Shown here: positions 34,100 to 47,800 of the stretch, piece after piece
How the letters are laid out: every line of letters starts with the position of its first letter
Position numbering within the stretch: position 1 is the stretch's first letter
Source of the DNA: Pristionchus mayeri
Lineage: Eukaryota > Nematoda > Chromadorea > Rhabditida > Neodiplogasteridae
Assembly: GCA_036245805.1 (NCBI GenBank)
Contig: BTRK01000006.1
Span: forward strand, 56,103,257 to 56,167,256
Length of the DNA: 64,000 bases
Reading direction: 5' to 3'
Notes under the pieces: generated by a model
Databases searched by the model: none
What the model was told of the DNA's origin: nothing
The model's input: the letters and a program-made list of their open reading frames with translations, nothing else
Program-made: the position numbers and the translations under genes

Positions 34100-37000
34100 A
34101 TTTTACAAAAACTGTGAATGGCAATGCTTCCAGAAAACTATGGTATAATGAAAATACCTTGTTTTAACAAATTTTCATAGGATCAGCCTTTTATCTAACT
34201 GGTCGAATGTTGTTGACTATGCGAGAAGTGATTGGGTGATCGACGAATTTTGAACTGGACGCATGACCATTTTACAAAAACTGTGTATGGCAATGCTCCC
34301 AGAAAACTATGGTATAATGAAAATACCTTGTTTTAACAAATTTTCATAGGATCAGCCTTCTATCTAACTGGTCGAATGTTCTTGACTATGCGAAAAGTGA
34401 TTGGGTGATCGACGAATTTTGAACTGGACGCATGACCATTTTACAAAAACTGTGTATGACAATGCTCCCAGAAAACTATGGTATAATGAAAATACCTTGT
34501 TTTAACAAATTTTCATAGGATCAGCCTTCTATCTAACTGGTCGAATGTTCTTGACTATGCGAGAAGTGTTTGGGTGATCGACGAATTTTGAACTGGACGC
34601 ATGACCATTTTACAAAAACTGTGTATGACAATGCTCCCAGAAAACTATAGTATAATGAAAATACCTTGTTTTAACAAATTTTCATAGGATCAGCCTTCTA
34701 TCTAACTGGTCGAATGTTCTTGACTATGCGAGAAGTGATTGGGTGATCGACGAATTTTGAACTGGACGCATGACCATTTTACAAAAACTGTGTATGGCAA
34801 TGCTCCCAGAAAACTATGGTATAATGAAAATACCTTGTTTTAACAAATTTTCATAGGATCAGCCTTCTATCTAACTGGTCGAATGTTCTTGACTATGCGA
34901 GAAGTGATTGGGTGATCGACGAATTTTGAACTGGACGCATGACCATTTTACAAAAACTGTGAATGGCAATGCTTCCAGAAAACTATGGTATAATGAAAAT
35001 ACCTTGTTTTAACAAATTTTCATAGGATCAGCCTTCTATCTAACTGGTCGAATGTTCTTGACTATTCGAGAAGTGATTGGGTGATCGACGAATTTTGAAC
35101 TGGACGCATGACCATTTTACAAAAACTGTGTATGGCAATGCTCCCAGAAAACTATGGCATAATGAAAATACCTTGTTTTAACAAATTTTCATAGGATCAG
35201 CCTTCTATCTAACTGGTCGAATGTTCTTGACTATGCGAGAAGTGATTGGGTGATCGACGAATTTTGAACTGGACGCATGACCATTTTACAAAAACTGTGT
35301 ATGGCAATGCTCCCAGAAAACTATGATATAATGAAAATACCTTATTTTAACAAATTTTCATAGGATCAGCCTTCTATCTAACTGGTCGAATGTTCTTGAC
35401 TATGCGAGAAGTGATTGGGTGATCGACGAATTTTGAACTGGACGCATGACCATTTTACAAAAACTGTGTATGGCAATGCTTCCAGAAAACTATGGTATAA
35501 TGAAAATACCTTGTTTTAACAAATTTTCATAGGATCAGCCTTCTATCTAACTGGTCGAATGTTCTTGACTATGCGAGAAGTGATTGGGTGATCGACGAAT
35601 TTTGAACTGGACGCATGACCATTTTACAAAAACTGTGTATGGCAATGCTTCCAGAAAACTATGGTATAATGAAAATACCTTGTTTTAACAAATTTTCATA
35701 GGATCAGCCTTATATCTAACTGGTCGAATGTTCTTGACTATGCGAGAAGTGATTGGGTGATCGACGAATTTTGAACTGGACGCATGACCATTTTACAAAA
35801 ACTGTGTATGGCATTGCTCCCAGAAAACTATGGTATAATGAAAATACCTTATTTTAACAAATTTTCATAGGATCAGCCTTCTATCTAACTGGTCGAATGT
35901 TCTTGACTATGCGAGAAGTGATTGGGTGATCGACGAATTTTGAACTGGACGCATGACCATTTTACAAAAACTGTGTATGGCAATGCTCCCAGAAAACTAT
36001 GGTATAATGAAAATACCTTGTTTTAACAAATTTTCATAGGATCAGCCTTCTATCTAACTGGTCGAATGTTCTTGACTATGCGAGAAGTGATTGGGTGATC
36101 GACGAATTTTGAACTGGACGCATGACCATTTTACAAAAACTGTGAATGGCAATGCTTCCAGAAAACTATGGTATAATGAAAATACCTTGTTTTAACAAAT
36201 TTTCATAGGATCAGCCTTCTATCTAACTGGTCGAATGTTCTTGACTATTCGAGAAGTGATTGGGTGATCGACGAATTTTGAACTGGACGCATGACCATTT
36301 TACAAAAACTGTGTATGACAATGCTCCCAGAAAACTATGGTATAATGAAAATACCTTGTTTTAACAAATTTTCATAGGATCAGCCTTCTATCTAACTGGT
36401 CGAATGTTCTTGACTATGCGAGAAGTGATTGGGTGATCGACGAATTTTGAACTGGACGCATGACCATTTTACAAAAACTGTGTATGGCAATGCTCCCAGA
36501 AAACTATGGTATAATGAAATTACCTTGTTTTAACAAATTTTCATAGGATCAGCCTTCTATCTAACTGGTCGAATGTTCTTGACTATGCGAGAAGTGATTG
36601 GGTGATCGACGAATTTTGAACTGGACGCATGACCATTTTACAAAAACTGTGTATGGCAATGCTCCCAGAAAACTATGGTATAATGAAAATACCTTGTTTT
36701 AACAAATTTTCATAGGATCAGCCTTCTATCTAACTGGTCGAATGTTCTTGACTATGCGAGAAGTGTTTGGGTGATCGACGAATTTTGAACTGGACGCATG
36801 ACCATTTTACAAAAACTGTGTATGACAATGCTCCCAGAAAACTATGGTATAATGAAAATACCTTGTTTTAACAAATTTTCATAGGATCAGCCTTCTATCT
36901 AACTGGTCGAATGTTCTTGACTATGCGAGAAGTGATTGGGTGATCGACGAATTTTGAACTGGACGCATGACCATTTTACAAAAACTGTGTATGGCAATGC

Positions 37001-38800
37001 TCCCAGAAAACTATGGTATAATGAAAATACCTTGTTTTAACAAATTTTCATAGGATCAGCCTTCTATCTAACTGGTCGAATGTTCTTGACTATGCGAAAA
37101 GTGATTGGGTGATCGACGAATTTTGAACTGGACGCATGACCATTTTACAAAAACTGTGTATGACAATGCTCCCAGAAAACTATGGTATAATGAAAATACC
37201 TTGTTTTAACAAATTTTCATAGGATCAGCCTTCTATCTAACTGGTCGAATGTTCTTGACTATGCGAGAAGTGATTGGGTGATCGACGAATTTTGAACTGG
37301 ACGCATGACCATTTTACAAAAACTGTGTATGACAATGCTCCCAGAAAACTATGGTATAATGAAAATACCTTGTTTTAACAAATTTTCATAGGATCAGCCT
37401 TCTATCTAACTGGTCGAATGTTCTTGACTATGCGAGAAGTGATTGGGTGATATACGAATTTTGAACTGGACGCATGACCATTTTACAAAAACTGTGTATG
37501 GCAATGCTCCCAGAAAACTATGGTATAATGAAAATACCTTGTTTTAACAAATTTTCATAGGATCAGCCTTCTATCTAACTGGTCGAATGTTCTTGACTAT
37601 GCGAAAAGTGATTGGGTGATCGACGAATTTTGAACTGGACGCATGACCATTTTACAAAAACTGTGTATGACAATGCTCCCAGAAAACTATGGTATAATGA
37701 AAATACCTTGTTTTAACAAATTTTCATAGGATCAGCCTTCTATCTAACTGGTCGAATGTTCTTGACTATGCGAGAAGTGATTGGGTGATCGACGAATTTT
37801 GAACTGGACGCATGACCATTTTACAAAAACTGTGAATGGCAATGCTTCCAGAAAACTATGGTATAATGAAAATACCTTGTTTTAACAAATTTTCATAGGA
37901 TCAGCCTTTTATCTAACTGGTCGAATGTTGTTGACTATGCGAGAAGTGATTGGGTGATCGACGAATTTTGAACTGGACGCATGACCATTTTACAAAAACT
38001 GTGTATGGCAATGCTCCCAGAAAACTATGGTATAATGAAAATACCTTGTTTTAACAAATTTTCATAGGATCAGCCTTCTATCTAACTGGTCGAATGTTCT
38101 TGACTATGCGAAAAGTGATTGGGTGATCGACGAATTTTGAACTGGACGCATGACCATTTTACAAAAACTGTGTATGACAATGCTCCCAGAAAACTATGGT
38201 ATAATGAAAATACCTTGTTTTAACAAATTTTCATAGGATCAGCCTTCTATCTAACTGGTCGAATGTTCTTGACTATGCGAGAAGTGTTTGGGTGATCGAC
38301 GAATTTTGAACTGGACGCATGACCATTTTACAAAAACTGTGTATGACAATGCTCCCAGAAAACTATAGTATAATGAAAATACCTTGTTTTAACAAATTTT
38401 CATAGGATCAGCCTTCTATCTAACTGGTCGAATGTTCTTGACTATGCGAGAAGTGATTGGGTGATCGACGAATTTTGAACTGGACGCATGACCATTTTAC
38501 AAAAACTGTGTATGGCAATGCTCCCAGAAAACTATGGTATAATGAAAATACCTTGTTTTAACAAATTTTCATAGGATCAGCCTTCTATCTAACTGGTCGA
38601 ATGTTCTTGACTATGCGAGAAGTGATTGGGTGATCGACGAATTTTGAACTGGACGCATGACCATTTTACAAAAACTGTGAATGGCAATGCTTCCAGAAAA
38701 CTATGGTATAATGAAAATACCTTGTTTTAACAAATTTTCATAGGATCAGCCTTCTATCTAACTGGTCGAATGTTCTTGACTATTCGAGAAGTGATTGGGT
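34100..38800. repeat. Satellite segments duplicated at a 22-monomer distance
   Basis: A roughly 1-kb block at about 34.1-35.1 kb recurs at about 37.8-38.8 kb. Four rare variants are each displaced by exactly 3718 bp (22 x 169): gaatgttgttgac (34208/37926), cgaaaagtg (34391/38109), actatagtataatg (34644/38362) and ctattcgag (35062/38780). Confidence 0.85.
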
Positions 38801-41800
38801 GATCGACGAATTTTGAACTGGACGCATGACCATTTTACAAAAACTGTGTATGACAATGCTCCCAGAAAACTATGGTATAATGAAAATACCTTGTTTTAAC
38901 AAATTTTCATAGGATCAGCCTTCTATCTAACTGGTCGAATGTTCTTGACTATGCGAGAAGTGATTGGGTGATCGACGAATTTTGAACTGGACGCATGACC
39001 ATTTTACAAAAACTGTGTATGGCAATGCTCCCAGAAAACTATGGTATAATGAAATTACCTTGTTTTAACAAATTTTCATAGGATCAGCCTTCTATCTAAC
39101 TGGTCGAATGTTCTTGACTATGCGAGAAGTGATTGGGTGATCGACGAATTTTGAACTGGACGCATGACCATTTTACAAAAACTGTGTATGGCAATGCTCC
39201 CAGAAAACTATGGTATAATGAAAATACCTTGTTTTAACAAATTTTCATAGGATCAGCCTTCTATCTAACTGGTCGAATGTTCTTGACTATGCGAGAAGTG
39301 TTTGGGTGATCGACGAATTTTGAACTGGACGCATGACCATTTTACAAAAACTGTGAATGGCAATGCTTCCAGAAAACTATGGTATAATGAAAATACCTTG
39401 TTTTAACAAATTTTCATAGGATCAGCCTTCTATCTAACTGGTCGAATGTTCTTGACTATGCGAGAAGTGATTGGGTGATCGACGAATTTTGAACTGGACG
39501 CATGACCATTTTACAAAAACTGTGTATGGCAATGCTCCCAGAAAACTATGGTATAATGAAATTACCTTGTTTTAACAAATTTTCATAGGATCAGCCTTCT
39601 ATCTAACTGGTCGAATGTTCTTGACTATGCGAGAAGTGATTGGGTGATCGACGAATTTTGAACTGGACGCATGACCATTTTACAAAAACTGTGTATGGCA
39701 ATGCTCCCAGAAAACTATGGTATAATGAAAATACCTTGTTTTAACAAATTTTCATAGGATCAGCCTTCTATCTAACTGGTCGAATGTTCTTGACTATGCG
39801 AGAAGTGTTTGGGTGATCGACGAATTTTGAACTGGACGCATGACCATTTTACAAAAACTGTGAATGGCAATGCTTCCAGAAAACTATGGTATAATGAAAA
39901 TACCTTGTTTTAACAAATTTTCATAGGATCAGCCTTCTATCTAACTGGTCGAATGTTCTTGACTATGCGAGAAGTGATTGGGTGATCGACGAATTTTGAA
40001 CTGGACGCATGACCATTTTACAAAAACTGTGTATGGCAATGCTCCCAGAAAACTATGGTATAATGAAAATACCTTGTTTTAACAAATTTTCATAGGATCA
40101 GCCTTCTATCTAACTGGTCGAATGTTCTTGACTATGCGAGAAGTGATTGGGTGATCGACGAATTTTGAACTGGACGCATGACCATTTTACAAAAACTGTG
40201 AATGGCAATGCTTCCAGAAAACTATGGTATAATGAAAATACCTTGTTTTAACAAATTTTCATAGGATCAGCCTTCTATCTAACTGGTCGAATGTTCTTGA
40301 CTATGCGAGAAGTGATTGGGTGATCGACGAATTTTGAACTGGACGCATGACCATTTTACAAAAACTGTGTATGGCAATGCTCCCAGAAAACTATGGTATA
40401 ATGAAAATACCTTGTTTTAACAAATTTTCATAGGATCAGCCTTCTATCTAACTGGTCGAATGTTCTTGACTATGCGAGAAGTGATTGGGTGATCGACGAA
40501 TTTTGAACTGGACGCATGACCATTTTACAAAAACTGTGAATGGCAATGCTTCCAGAAAACTATGGTATAATGAAAATACCTTGTTTTAACAAATTTTCAT
40601 AGGATCAGCCTTCTATCTAACTGGTCGAATGTTCTTGACTATGCGAGAAGTGATTGGGTGATCGACGAATTTTGAACTGGACGCATGACCATTTTACAAA
40701 AACTGTGTATGACAATGCTCCCAGAAAACTATGGTATAATAAAAATACCTTGTTTTAACAAATTTTCATAGGATCAGCCTTTTATCTAACTGGTCGAATG
40801 TTCTTGACTATGCGAGAAGTGATTGGGTGATCGACGAATTTTGAACTGGACGCATGACCATTTTACAAAAACTGTGAATGGCAATGCTTCCAGAAAACTA
40901 TGGTATAATGAAAATACCTTGTTTTAACAAATTTTCATAGGATCAGCCTTCTATCTAACTGGTCGAATGTTCTTGACTATGCGAGAAGTGATTGGGTGAT
41001 CGACGAATTTTGAACTGGACGCATGACCATTTTACAAAAACTGTGAATGGCAATGCTCCCAGAAAACTATGGTATAATGAAAATACCTTGTTTTAACAAA
41101 TTTTCATAGGATCAGCCTTCTATCTAACTGGTCGAATGTTCTTGACTATGCGAGAAGTGATTGGGTGATCGACGAATTTTGAACTGGACGCATGACCATT
41201 TTACAAAAACTGTGTATGACAATGCTCCCAGAAAACTATGGTATAATGAAAATACCTTGTTTTAACAAATTTTCATAGGATCAGCCTTTTATCTAACTGG
41301 TCGAATGTTCTTGACTATGCGAGAAGTGATTGGGTGATCGACGAATTTTGAACTGGACGCATGACCATTTTACAAAAACTGTGAATGGCAATGCTTCCAG
41401 AAAACTATGGTATAATGAAAATACCTTGTTTTAACAAATTTTCATAGGATCAGCCTTCTATCTAACTGGTTGAATGTTCTTGACTATGCGAGAAGTGATT
41501 GGGTGATCGACGAATTTTGAACTGGACGCATGACCATTTTACAAAAACTGTGTATGGCAATGCTCCCAGAAAACTATGGTATAATGAAAATACCTTGTTT
41601 TAACAAATTTTCATAGGATCAGCCTTCTATCTAACTGGTCGAATGTTCTTGACTATGCGAGAAGTGATTGGGTGATCGACGAATTTTGAACTGGACGCAT
41701 GACCATTTTACAAAAACTGTGAATGGCAATGCTTCCAGAAAACTATGGTATAATGAAAATACCTTGTTTTAACAAATTTTCATAGGATCAGCCTTCTATC

Positions 41801-44800
41801 TAACTGGTCGAATGTTCTTGACTATGCGAGAAGTGATTGGGTGATCGACGAATTTTGAACTGGACGCATGACCATTTTACAAAAACTGTGTATGGCAATG
41901 CTCCCAGAAAACTATGGTATAATGAAAATACCTTGTTTTAACAAATTTTCATAGGATCAGCCTTCTATCTAACTGGTCGAATGTTCTTGACTATGCGAGA
42001 AGTGATTGGGTGATCGACGAATTTTGAACTGGACGCATGACCATTTTACAAAAACTGTGTATGACAATGCTCCCAGAAAACTATGGTATAATGAAAATAC
42101 CTTGTTTTAACAAATTTTCATAGGATCAGCCTTCTATCTAACTGGTCGAATGTTCTTGACTATGCGAGAAGTGATTGGGTGATCGACGAATTTTGAACTG
42201 GACGCATGACCATTTTACAAAAACTGTGAATGGCAATGCTTCCAGAAAACTATGGTATAATGAAAATACCTTGTTTTAACAAATTTTCATAGGATCAGCC
42301 TTCTATCTAACTGGTCGAATGTTCTTGACTATGCGAGAAGTGATTGGGTGATCGACGAATTTTGAACTGGACGCATGACCATTTTACAAAAACTGTGTAT
42401 GGCAATGCTCCCAGAAAACTATGGTATAATGAAAATACCTTGTTTTAACAAATTTTCATAGGATCAGCCTTCTATCTAACTGGTCGAATGTTCTTGACTA
42501 TGCGAGAAGTGATTGGGTGATCGACGAATTTTGAACTGGACGCATGACCATTTTACAAAAACTGTGAATGGCAATGCTTCCAGAAAACTATGGTATAATG
42601 AAAATACCTTGTTTTAACAAATTTTCATAGGATCAGCCTTCTATCTAACTGGTCGAATGTTCTTGACTATGCGAGAAGTGATTGGGTGATCGACGAATTT
42701 TGAACTGGACGCATGACCATTTTACAAAAACTGTGTATGGCAATGCTTCCAGAAAACTATGGTATCATGAAAATACCTTGATTTAACAAATTTTCATAGG
42801 ATCAGCCTTCTATCTAACTGGTCGAATGTTCTTGACTATGCGAGAAGTGATTGGGTGATCGACGAATTTTGAACTGGACGCATGACCATTTTACAAAAAC
42901 TGTGTATGACAATGCTCCCAGAAAACTATGGTATAATGAAAATACCTTGTTTTAACAAATTTTCATAGGATCAGCCTTCTATCTAACTGGTCGAATGTTC
43001 TTGACTATGCGAGAAGTGATTGGGTGATCGACGAATTTTGAACTTTACGCATGACCATTTTACAAAAACTGTGTATGACAATGCTCCCAGAAAACTATGG
43101 TATAATGAAAATACCTTGTTTTAACAAATTTTCATAGGATCAGCCTTCTATCTAACTGGTCGAATGTTCTTGACAATTCGAGAAGTGATTGGGTGATCGA
43201 CGAATTTTGAACTGGACGCATGACCATTTTACAAAAACTGTGTATGACAATGCTCCCAGAAAACTATGGTATAATGAAAATACCTTGTTTTAACAAATTT
43301 TCATAGGATCAGCCTTCTATCTAACTGGTCGAATGTTCTTGACTATGCGAGAAGTGATTGGGTGATCGACGAATTTTGAACTGGACGCATGACCATTTTA
43401 CAAAAACTGTGAATGGCAATGCTTCCAGAAAACTATGGTATAATGAAAATACCTTGTTTTAACAAATTTTCGTAGGATCAGCCTTCTATCTAACTGGTCG
43501 AATGTTCTTGACTATGCGAGAAGTGATTGGGTGATCGACGAATTTTGAACTGGACGCATGACCATTTTACAAAAACTGTGTATGGCAATGCTCCCAGAAA
43601 ACTATGGTATAATGAAAATACCTTGTTTTAACAAATTTTCATAGGATCAGCCTTCTATCTAACTGGTCGAATGTTCTTGACTATGCGAGAAGTGATTGGG
43701 TGATCGACGAATTTTGAACTGGACGCATGACCATTTTACAAAAACTGTGTATGGCAATGCTTCCAGAAAACTATGGTATAATGAAAATACCTTGTTTTAA
43801 CAAATTTTCATAGGATCAGCCTTCTATCTAACTGGTCGAATGTTCTTGACTATGCGAGAAGTGATTGGGTGATCGACGAATTTTGAACTGGACGCATGAC
43901 CATTTTACAAAAACTGTGTATGACAATGCTCCCAGAAAACTATGGTATAATGAAAATACCTTGTTTTAACAAATTTTCATAGGATCAGCCTTCTATCTAA
44001 CTGGTCGAATGTTCTTGACTATGCGAGAAGTGATTGGGTGATCGACGAATTTTGAACTGGACGCATGACCATTTTACAAAAACTGTGAATGGCAATGCTT
44101 CCAGAAAACTATGGTATAATGAAAATACCTTGTTTTAACAAATTTTCGTAGGATCAGCCTTCTATCTAACTGGTCGAATGTTCTTGACTATGCGAGAAGT
44201 GATTGGGTGATCGACGAATTTTGAACTGGACGCATGACCATTTTACAAAAACTGTGTATGACAATGCTCCCAGAAAACTATGGTATAATGAAAATACCTT
44301 GTTTTAACAAATTTTCATAGGATCAGCCTTCTATCTAACTGGTCGAATGTTCTTGACTATGCGAGAAGTGATTGGGTGATCGACGAATTTTGAACTGGAC
44401 GCATGACCATTTTACAAAAACTGTGTATGACAATGCTCCCAGAAAACTATGGTATAATGAAAATACCTTGTTTTAACAAATTTTCATAGGATCAGCCTTC
44501 TATCTAACTGGTCGAATGTTCTTGACAATTCGAGAAGTGATTGGGTGATCGACGAATTTTGAACTGGACGCATGACCATTTTACAAAAACTGTGTATGAC
44601 AATGCTCCCAGAAAACTATGGTATAATGAAAATACCTTGTTTTAACAAATTTTCATAGGATCAGCCTTCTATCTAACTGGTCGAATGTTCTTGACTATGC
44701 GAGAAGTGATTGGGTGATCGACGAATTTTGAACTGGACGCATGACCATTTTACAAAAACTGTGAATGGCAATGCTTCCAGAAAACTATGGTATAATGAAA

Positions 44801-47800
44801 ATACCTTGTTTTAACAAATTTTCATAGGATCAGCCTTCTATCTAACTGGTCGAATGTTCTTGACTATGCGAGAAGTGATTGGGTGATCGACGAATTTTGA
44901 ACTGGACGCATGACCATTTTACAAAAACTGTGTATGACAATGCTCCCAGAAAACTATGGTATAATGAAAATACCTTGTTTTAACAAATTTTCATAGGATC
45001 AGCCTTTTATCTAACTGGTCGAATGTTCTTGACTATGCGAGAAGTGATTGGGTGATCGACGAATTTTGAACTGGACGCATGACCATTTTACAAAAACTGT
45101 GAATGGCAATGCTTCCAGAAAACTATGGTATAATGAAAATACCTTGTTTTAACAAATTTTCATAGGATCAGCCTTCTATCTAACTGGTCGAATGTTCTTG
45201 ACTATGCGAGAAGTGATTGGGTGATCGACGAATTTTGAACTGGACGCATGACCATTTTACAAAAACTGTGAATGGCAATGCTCCCAGAAAACTATGGTAT
45301 AATGAAAATACCTTGTTTTAACAAATTTTCATAGGATCAGCCTTCTATCTAACTGGTCGAATGTTCTTGACTATGCGAGAAGTGATTGGGTGATCGACGA
45401 ATTTTGAACTGGACGCATGACCATTTTACAAAAACTGTGTATGACAATGCTCCCAGAAAACTATGGTATAATGAAAATACCTTGTTTTAACAAATTTTCA
45501 TAGGATCAGCCTTTTATCTAACTGGTCGAATGTTCTTGACTATGCGAGAAGTGATTGGGTGATCGACGAATTTTGAACTGGACGCATGACCATTTTACAA
45601 AAACTGTGAATGGCAATGCTTCCAGAAAACTATGGTATAATGAAAATACCTTGTTTTAACAAATTTTCATAGGATCAGCCTTCTATCTAACTGGTTGAAT
45701 GTTCTTGACTATGCGAGAAGTGATTGGGTGATCGACGAATTTTGAACTGGACGCATGACCATTTTACAAAAACTGTGTATGGCAATGCTCCCAGAAAACT
45801 ATGGTATAATGAAAATACCTTGTTTTAACAAATTTTCATAGGATCAGCCTTCTATCTAACTGGTCGAATGTTCTTGACTATGCGAGAAGTGATTGGGTGA
45901 TCGACGAATTTTGAACTGGACGCATGACCATTTTACAAAAACTGTGTATGACAATGCTCCCAGAAAACTATGGTATAATGAAAATACCTTGTTTTAACAA
46001 ATTTTCATAGGATCAGCCTTTTATCTAACTGGTCGAATGTTCTTGACTATGCGAGAAGTGATTGGGTGATCGACGAATTTTGAACTGGACGCATGACCAT
46101 TTTACAAAAACTGTGAATGGCAATGCTTCCAGAAAACTATGGTATAATGAAAATACCTTGTTTTAACAAATTTTCATAGGATCAGCCTTCTATCTAACTG
46201 GTTGAATGTTCTTGACTATGCGAGAAGTGATTGGGTGATCGACGAATTTTGAACTGGACGCATGACCATTTTACAAAAACTGTGTATGGCAATGCTCCCA
46301 GAAAACTATGGTATAATGAAAATACCTTGTTTTAACAAATTTTCATAGGATCAGCCTTCTATCTAACTGGTCGAATGTTCTTGACTATGCGAGAAGTGAT
46401 TGGGTGATCGACGAATTTTGAACTGGACGCATGACCATTTTACAAAAACTGTGAATGGCAATGCTTCCAGAAAACTATGGTATAATGAAAATACCTTGTT
46501 TTAACAAATTTTCATAGGATCAGCCTTCTATCTAACTGGTCGAATGTTCTTGACTATGCGAGAAGTGATTGGGTGATCGACGAATTTTGAACTGGACGCA
46601 TGACCATTTTACAAAAACTGTGTATGGCAATGCTCCCAGAAAACTATGGTATAATGAAAATACCTTGTTTTAACAAATTTTCATAGGATCAGCCTTCTAT
46701 CTAACTGGTCGAATGTTCTTGACTATGCGAGAAGTGATTGGGTGATCGACGAATTTTGAACTGGACGCATGACCATTTTACAAAAACTGTGTATGACAAT
46801 GCTCCCAGAAAACTATGGTATAATGAAAATACCTTGTTTTAACAAATTTTCATAGGATCAGCCTTCTATCTAACTGGTCGAATGTTCTTGACTATGCGAG
46901 AAGTGATTGGGTGATCGACGAATTTTGAACTGGACGCATGACCATTTTACAAAACTGTGAATGGCAATGCTTCCAGAAAACTATGGTATAATGAAAATAC
47001 CTTGTTTTAACAAATTTTTATAGGATCAGCCTTCTATCTAACTGGTCGAATGTTCTTGACTATGCGAGAAGTGATTGGGTGATCGACGAATTTTGAACTG
47101 GACGCATGACCATTTTACAAAAACTGTGTATGGCAATGCTCCCAGAAAACTATGGTATAATGAAAATACCTTGTTTTAACAAATTTTCATAGGATCAGCC
47201 TTCTATCTAACTGGTCGAATGTTCTTGACTATGCGAGAAGTGATTGGGTGATCGACGAATTTTGAACTGGACGCATGACCATTTTACAAAAACTGTGAAT
47301 GGCAATGCAATCCAGAAAACTATGGTATAATGAAAATACCTTGTTTTAACAAATTTTCATAGGATCAGCCTTCTATCTAACTGGTCGAATGTTCTTGACT
47401 ATGCGAGAAGTGATTGGGTGATCGACGAATTTTGAACTGGACGCATGACCATTTTACAAAAACTGTGTATGGCAATGCTTCCAGAAAACTATGGTATAAT
47501 GAAAATACCTTGTTTTAACAAATTTTCATAGGATCAGCCTTCTATCTAACTGGTCGAATGTTCTTGACTATGCGAGAAGTGATTGGGTGATCGACGAATT
47601 TTGAACTGGACGCATGACCATTTTACAAAAACTGTGTATGGCAATGCTCCCAGAAAACTATGGTATAATGAAAATACCTTGTTTTAACAAATTTTCATAG
47701 GATCAGCCTTCTATCTAACTGGTCGAATGTTCTTGACTATGCGAGAAGTGATTGGGTGATCGACGAATTTTGAACTGGACGCATGACCATTTTACAAAAA

